A DNA stretch of 16,356 nucleotides. It comes from Chitinophagaceae bacterium (GTDB taxonomy: Bacteria; Bacteroidota; Bacteroidia; Chitinophagales; Chitinophagaceae). The translations under genes were made by a program, and so were the position numbers. Of this stretch, positions 16,301-16,356 are shown in pieces. The stretch is taken from assembly GCA_021738605.1 (NCBI GenBank), contig JAIPBY010000026.1, positions 1 to 16,356 on the forward strand, read 5' to 3'. The notes under the pieces were generated by a model that saw nothing but the letters and a program-made list of their open reading frames with translations, made no database searches and was not told the DNA's origin. Within the stretch, counting starts at the first letter, position 1. Each line of letters starts with the position of its first letter.

Positions 16301-16356
16301 GTGCTTAAAACAATAATTATTTTGATATCAGGCTTTCTTCTGCTTGCTTTTTCTGA
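16301..16356 (+). CDS. Possible start of an exported protein, cut by the right edge
   Basis: A GTG at 16301 opens a frame encoding MLKTIIILISGFLLLAFS up to the edge: a basic residue then a long hydrophobic run, like a signal peptide or lipoprotein leader. The frame is also open upstream to a stop at 16193, but that stretch has no ATG. It would be the next gene after the sulfatase, 138 bp downstream. With 18 codons visible and a GTG start (rare in this phylum) this is tentative, and it could be chance. Confidence 0.3.
   Translation, partial: MLKTIIILISGFLLLAFS

Noticed and set aside
1..16356. CRISPR arrays, insertion sequences, complete tRNA or rRNA genes, and direct repeats
   Set aside because: None was seen on reading both strands; no spaced repeats, transposase motifs or conserved RNA cores are present.

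Overview
The window looks like chromosomal DNA of a glycan-degrading Bacteroidota, probably of the Chitinophagaceae/Sphingobacteriia kind. The support is a SusC/SusD outer-membrane pair, a run of exported enzymes with Sec or lipoprotein signals, weak Shine-Dalgarno sites and moderate-to-low GC. The lineage is inferred from gene style; no rRNA or housekeeping marker is present.

Layout. (1) Positions 1-5198, minus strand: a tight three-gene operon. Read 5' to 3' it holds a complete heparinase II/III-superfamily protein (3312-5198), a BNR_4-type beta-propeller protein (1913-3304) and a second, different heparinase II/III-like protein (1-1890) that runs off the left edge. (2) 5199-5364: a divergent promoter region. 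(3) 5365-12485, plus strand: susC, susD and a secreted propeller/phosphoesterase fusion of the 'YncE/alkaline phosphatase' type, spaced 19 and 25 bp apart. This block is visibly AT-richer than its flanks. (4) 12548-13066, minus: a cytosolic DUF985 (Cupin_5) protein, with a minus-oriented terminator-like hairpin just upstream of its start. (5) 13244-16162, plus: a secreted amidohydrolase_2-family protein with a C-terminal Ig-like domain, then a secreted type I sulfatase. (6) 16163-16356: no clear gene, except a possible start of another exported protein cut by the right edge.

Taken together this resembles a polysaccharide utilization locus for an acidic, probably uronate-containing and sulfated glycan. 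The heparinase-type and propeller proteins would cut chains, the sulfatase would remove sulfate, and SusC/SusD would import oligosaccharides. The phosphoesterase directly behind susD does not fit that picture. With the composition break, it suggests the SusCD-phosphoesterase block may be a separate module for a phosphorylated substrate. No regulator (hybrid two-component, ECF sigma/anti-sigma, AraC) lies in the window, so control genes, if local, are outside it. All family assignments come from reading motifs, not from database searches.
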